DNA of 64,000 bases from CAXMST01 sp963790085 (GTDB lineage Bacteria; Actinomycetota; Thermoleophilia; Solirubrobacterales; 70-9). The DNA lies in the NCBI GenBank assembly GCA_963790085.1, contig CAWBNH010000011.1, positions 1 through 64,000 on the forward strand, given 5' to 3'. Shown here piece after piece: positions 62,593-64,000 of the stretch (its first letter is position 1; each line of letters begins with the position of its first letter). The position numbers and the translations under genes are program-made. The notes under the pieces were generated by a model, which worked only from the letters and a program-made list of their open reading frames with translations, was not told the origin of the DNA and did no database searches.

Positions 62593-64000
62593 CTAGCCGA
62601 GCCCCGCCGCGATCGCCGCCCTCGCCGTCGCCAGGGCCTCGTCGAGCTTCTCCGGGTCGCGGCCGCCCGCCTGGGCGACGTTCTCGCGCCCGCCGCCGCC
62701 GCCGCCGACCACCGCTGCCGCCTCCTTGACCACGGCGGCGGCCGAGAGGCCGCGCTCCGTCGCCGCGTCGGCGAAGCTGGCGACCAGCGCGACCTTGCCG
62801 TCGGCGGCCCCACCCAGCAGCACCGCGGCCGAGCCGAGCTTCTGGCGGACGCGATCGGCGATCTCGAGCATCGCCCGTTGGTCGGCGATCTCGCCGAGCG
62901 ACCCGACCGCGACGGCGACGCCGCCGATCAGCTCGGCGTCCGCGATCAGCTGATCGGCCCGATCGCCGGCCGCGACCGCGTCCTGCTCCGCCTCGAGCTG
63001 CTCGAGCTCGGAGATGCGCTCGCTCAGCCGACGGGCGGCGCCCAGTGGGTCGTCGGCGGCGCCGAGCAGCTCGGCGGTCCGCTCGAGCAGCTCGCTGCGC
63101 TCCCGGAACCGGTCGATCGCCGCGGGGCCGGTCAGCGCCTCGATCCGCCTCACGTTCGAGGCGCTCGAGCCCTCGGAGACGATCGCGAAGATCCCGATCT
63201 CGGCCGTGTTCGCGACGTGAGTGCCACCGCAGAGCTCGCGCGAGACGTCGGCGACCTCGATCACGCGCACCCAGTCGCCGTACTTCTCGCCGAACAGCGC
63301 CATCGCCCCGAGCTTCTCGGCCTCGCTCCGCGACATCTCCATCGCCCGCACCGGCCGTGACGCCTTGATCCATCCATTGACGCGGTCCTCGACGTCGCGA
63401 ATCTCCTCCGCGCTCATTCGCGCGCCGTGGTTGAAGTCGAAGCGGAGCTTGTCGGGCCTGACCGCCGATCCCGCCTGCCGCACGTGGCTGCCGAGCCGCT
63501 CGCGAAGCGCTGCGTGCAGGAGGTGGGTGGCGGTGTGGTTGCGCATCGTCGCGTGCCGGGCCTCATGATCGACGAACGCCTCGACCGCGGTCCCGGGCTC
63601 GGGCGGTGGGCCGATGATCCGCAGCGCCTGATCGTCGCCGACGCGGTAGACGTCGACGACGCCGGCCTCGCTGCCGTTCCAGCGCAGCGTCCCCGAGTCG
63701 GCCACCTGACCGCCGCCCTCGGCGTAGAAGGGGCTCTCCTCGAGCTTGACGAGGGACTGCCCCCCGTCCTCGCCCGCCGCCGCGGCGACACTGGTCCGGG
63801 CCCCGAGCTCCTCGTAGCCGACGAATCGCGTCGCCGGGGTCGTCTCGACGAACGAGAAGACGGCGTCGTGGCGGTCGGCCATCACGCTCGTGCCGCCGCT
63901 GCGGGCCAGCTCTCGCTGCCTGTCCATCAGCGACTCGAAGCCGGCGTCATCGACGGAGAGCCCCTGCTCGGCGAGCAGCTCCTTGGTCATCTCGTACGGG
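62593..64000 (-). CDS. alaS: Alanyl-tRNA synthetase (partial, C-terminal part)
   Basis: The last 469 or so codons of AlaS; the N-terminal catalytic core is beyond the right edge. Visible parts are the editing domain with zinc ligands in HTATHLLHAALRERLG and CGGTHVANT, preceded by the GGQVADSGTL and FYAEGGGQV region, and the C-terminal C-Ala domain ending in the glycine-rich VVGGGGGGRENVAQAGG, which is typical. It corrects mischarged Ser/Gly-tRNA-Ala in addition to aminoacylation. Confidence 0.95.
   Translation of the reverse strand, partial: PYEMTKELLAEQGLSVDDAGFESLMDRQRELARSGGTSVMADRHDAVFSFVETTPATRFVGYEELGARTSVAAAAGEDGGQSLVKLEESPFYAEGGGQVADSGTLRWNGSEAGVVDVYRVGDDQALRIIGPPPEPGTAVEAFVDHEARHATMRNHTATHLLHAALRERLGSHVRQAGSAVRPDKLRFDFNHGARMSAEEIRDVEDRVNGWIKASRPVRAMEMSRSEAEKLGAMALFGEKYGDWVRVIEVADVSRELCGGTHVANTAEIGIFAIVSEGSSASNVRRIEALTGPAAIDRFRERSELLERTAELLGAADDPLGAARRLSERISELEQLEAEQDAVAAGDRADQLIADAELIGGVAVAVGSLGEIADQRAMLEIADRVRQKLGSAAVLLGGAADGKVALVASFADAATERGLSAAAVVKEAAAVVGGGGGGRENVAQAGGRDPEKLDEALATARAAIAAGLG

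Overview
The window is a very GC-rich bacterial chromosome segment. Gene families and gene order (tlyA-nadK-recN-steA-steB-pyrG, DUF3866, type IV pilus genes inside the shikimate cluster, many AbiEi/DUF559-type and SDR genes) point to an actinobacterium, most likely a Thermoleophilia/Solirubrobacterales-type lineage. That placement is an inference from gene content; no rRNA is present.

Bases 1-6190 are the end of an integrated genetic element abutting the 3' end of a CAU-anticodon tRNA. Twelve tightly packed minus-strand genes run leftwards from a Cro/cI-type regulator through an SSB-like protein, a phage-type zinc finger protein, a RepA-like helicase/ATPase, an excisionase-like HTH protein, several small proteins and an HExxH protein into an HK97-type prohead protease that runs off the window. 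One divergent HTH gene lies next to the tRNA. Capsid maturation next to a small replication module, with no tail genes seen, resembles the phiRv1/phiRv2 prophage-like elements and capsid-encoding phage satellites. A cluster of TGGGAC repeats with a large hairpin beside the ATPase gene is a good candidate origin.

Bases 6.2-18 kb are ordinary accessory chromosome: a lipoprotein, an ABC-2 exporter whose ATPase is frameshifted, a decayed P-type ATPase, a methyltransferase, CoA-acylating methylmalonate-semialdehyde dehydrogenase, a thioredoxin-fold lipoprotein, an SDR and a glycosyltransferase. At 18.0 kb lies a GUU-anticodon tRNA with a long variable arm, an unusual class II body for tRNA-Asn.

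Bases 18-49 kb are mostly a minus-strand housekeeping series: dnaG, dgt, recO, a P1 peptidase, mutM, a XerD-like recombinase, DUF3866, an M20 peptidase, pyrG, a MraY-like transferase, steB/mctB, steA, recN (frameshifted), nadK, tlyA, dxs, a polyprenyl synthase, nusB, efp, a ClC channel, pepP, aroQ, a fused aroK-aroB and aroC. A promoter and terminator about 100 bases apart between tlyA and dxs define a candidate small RNA.

Bases 48-64 kb hold a type IV pilus set (pilM, pilD, pilA, pilC, pilT, pilB) between aroC and aroE, followed by mltG, ruvX and alaS. The pilin leader carries a recognisable GEMM-I (cyclic di-GMP-type) riboswitch, and PilB has a region like the cyclic di-GMP-binding MshEN domain, so both pilin synthesis and pilus extension may respond to the same second messenger. 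PilN and PilO are not encoded here. Four frameshifts (lipoprotein, ABC ATPase, P-type ATPase, recN) may be sequencing or assembly errors rather than real decay.
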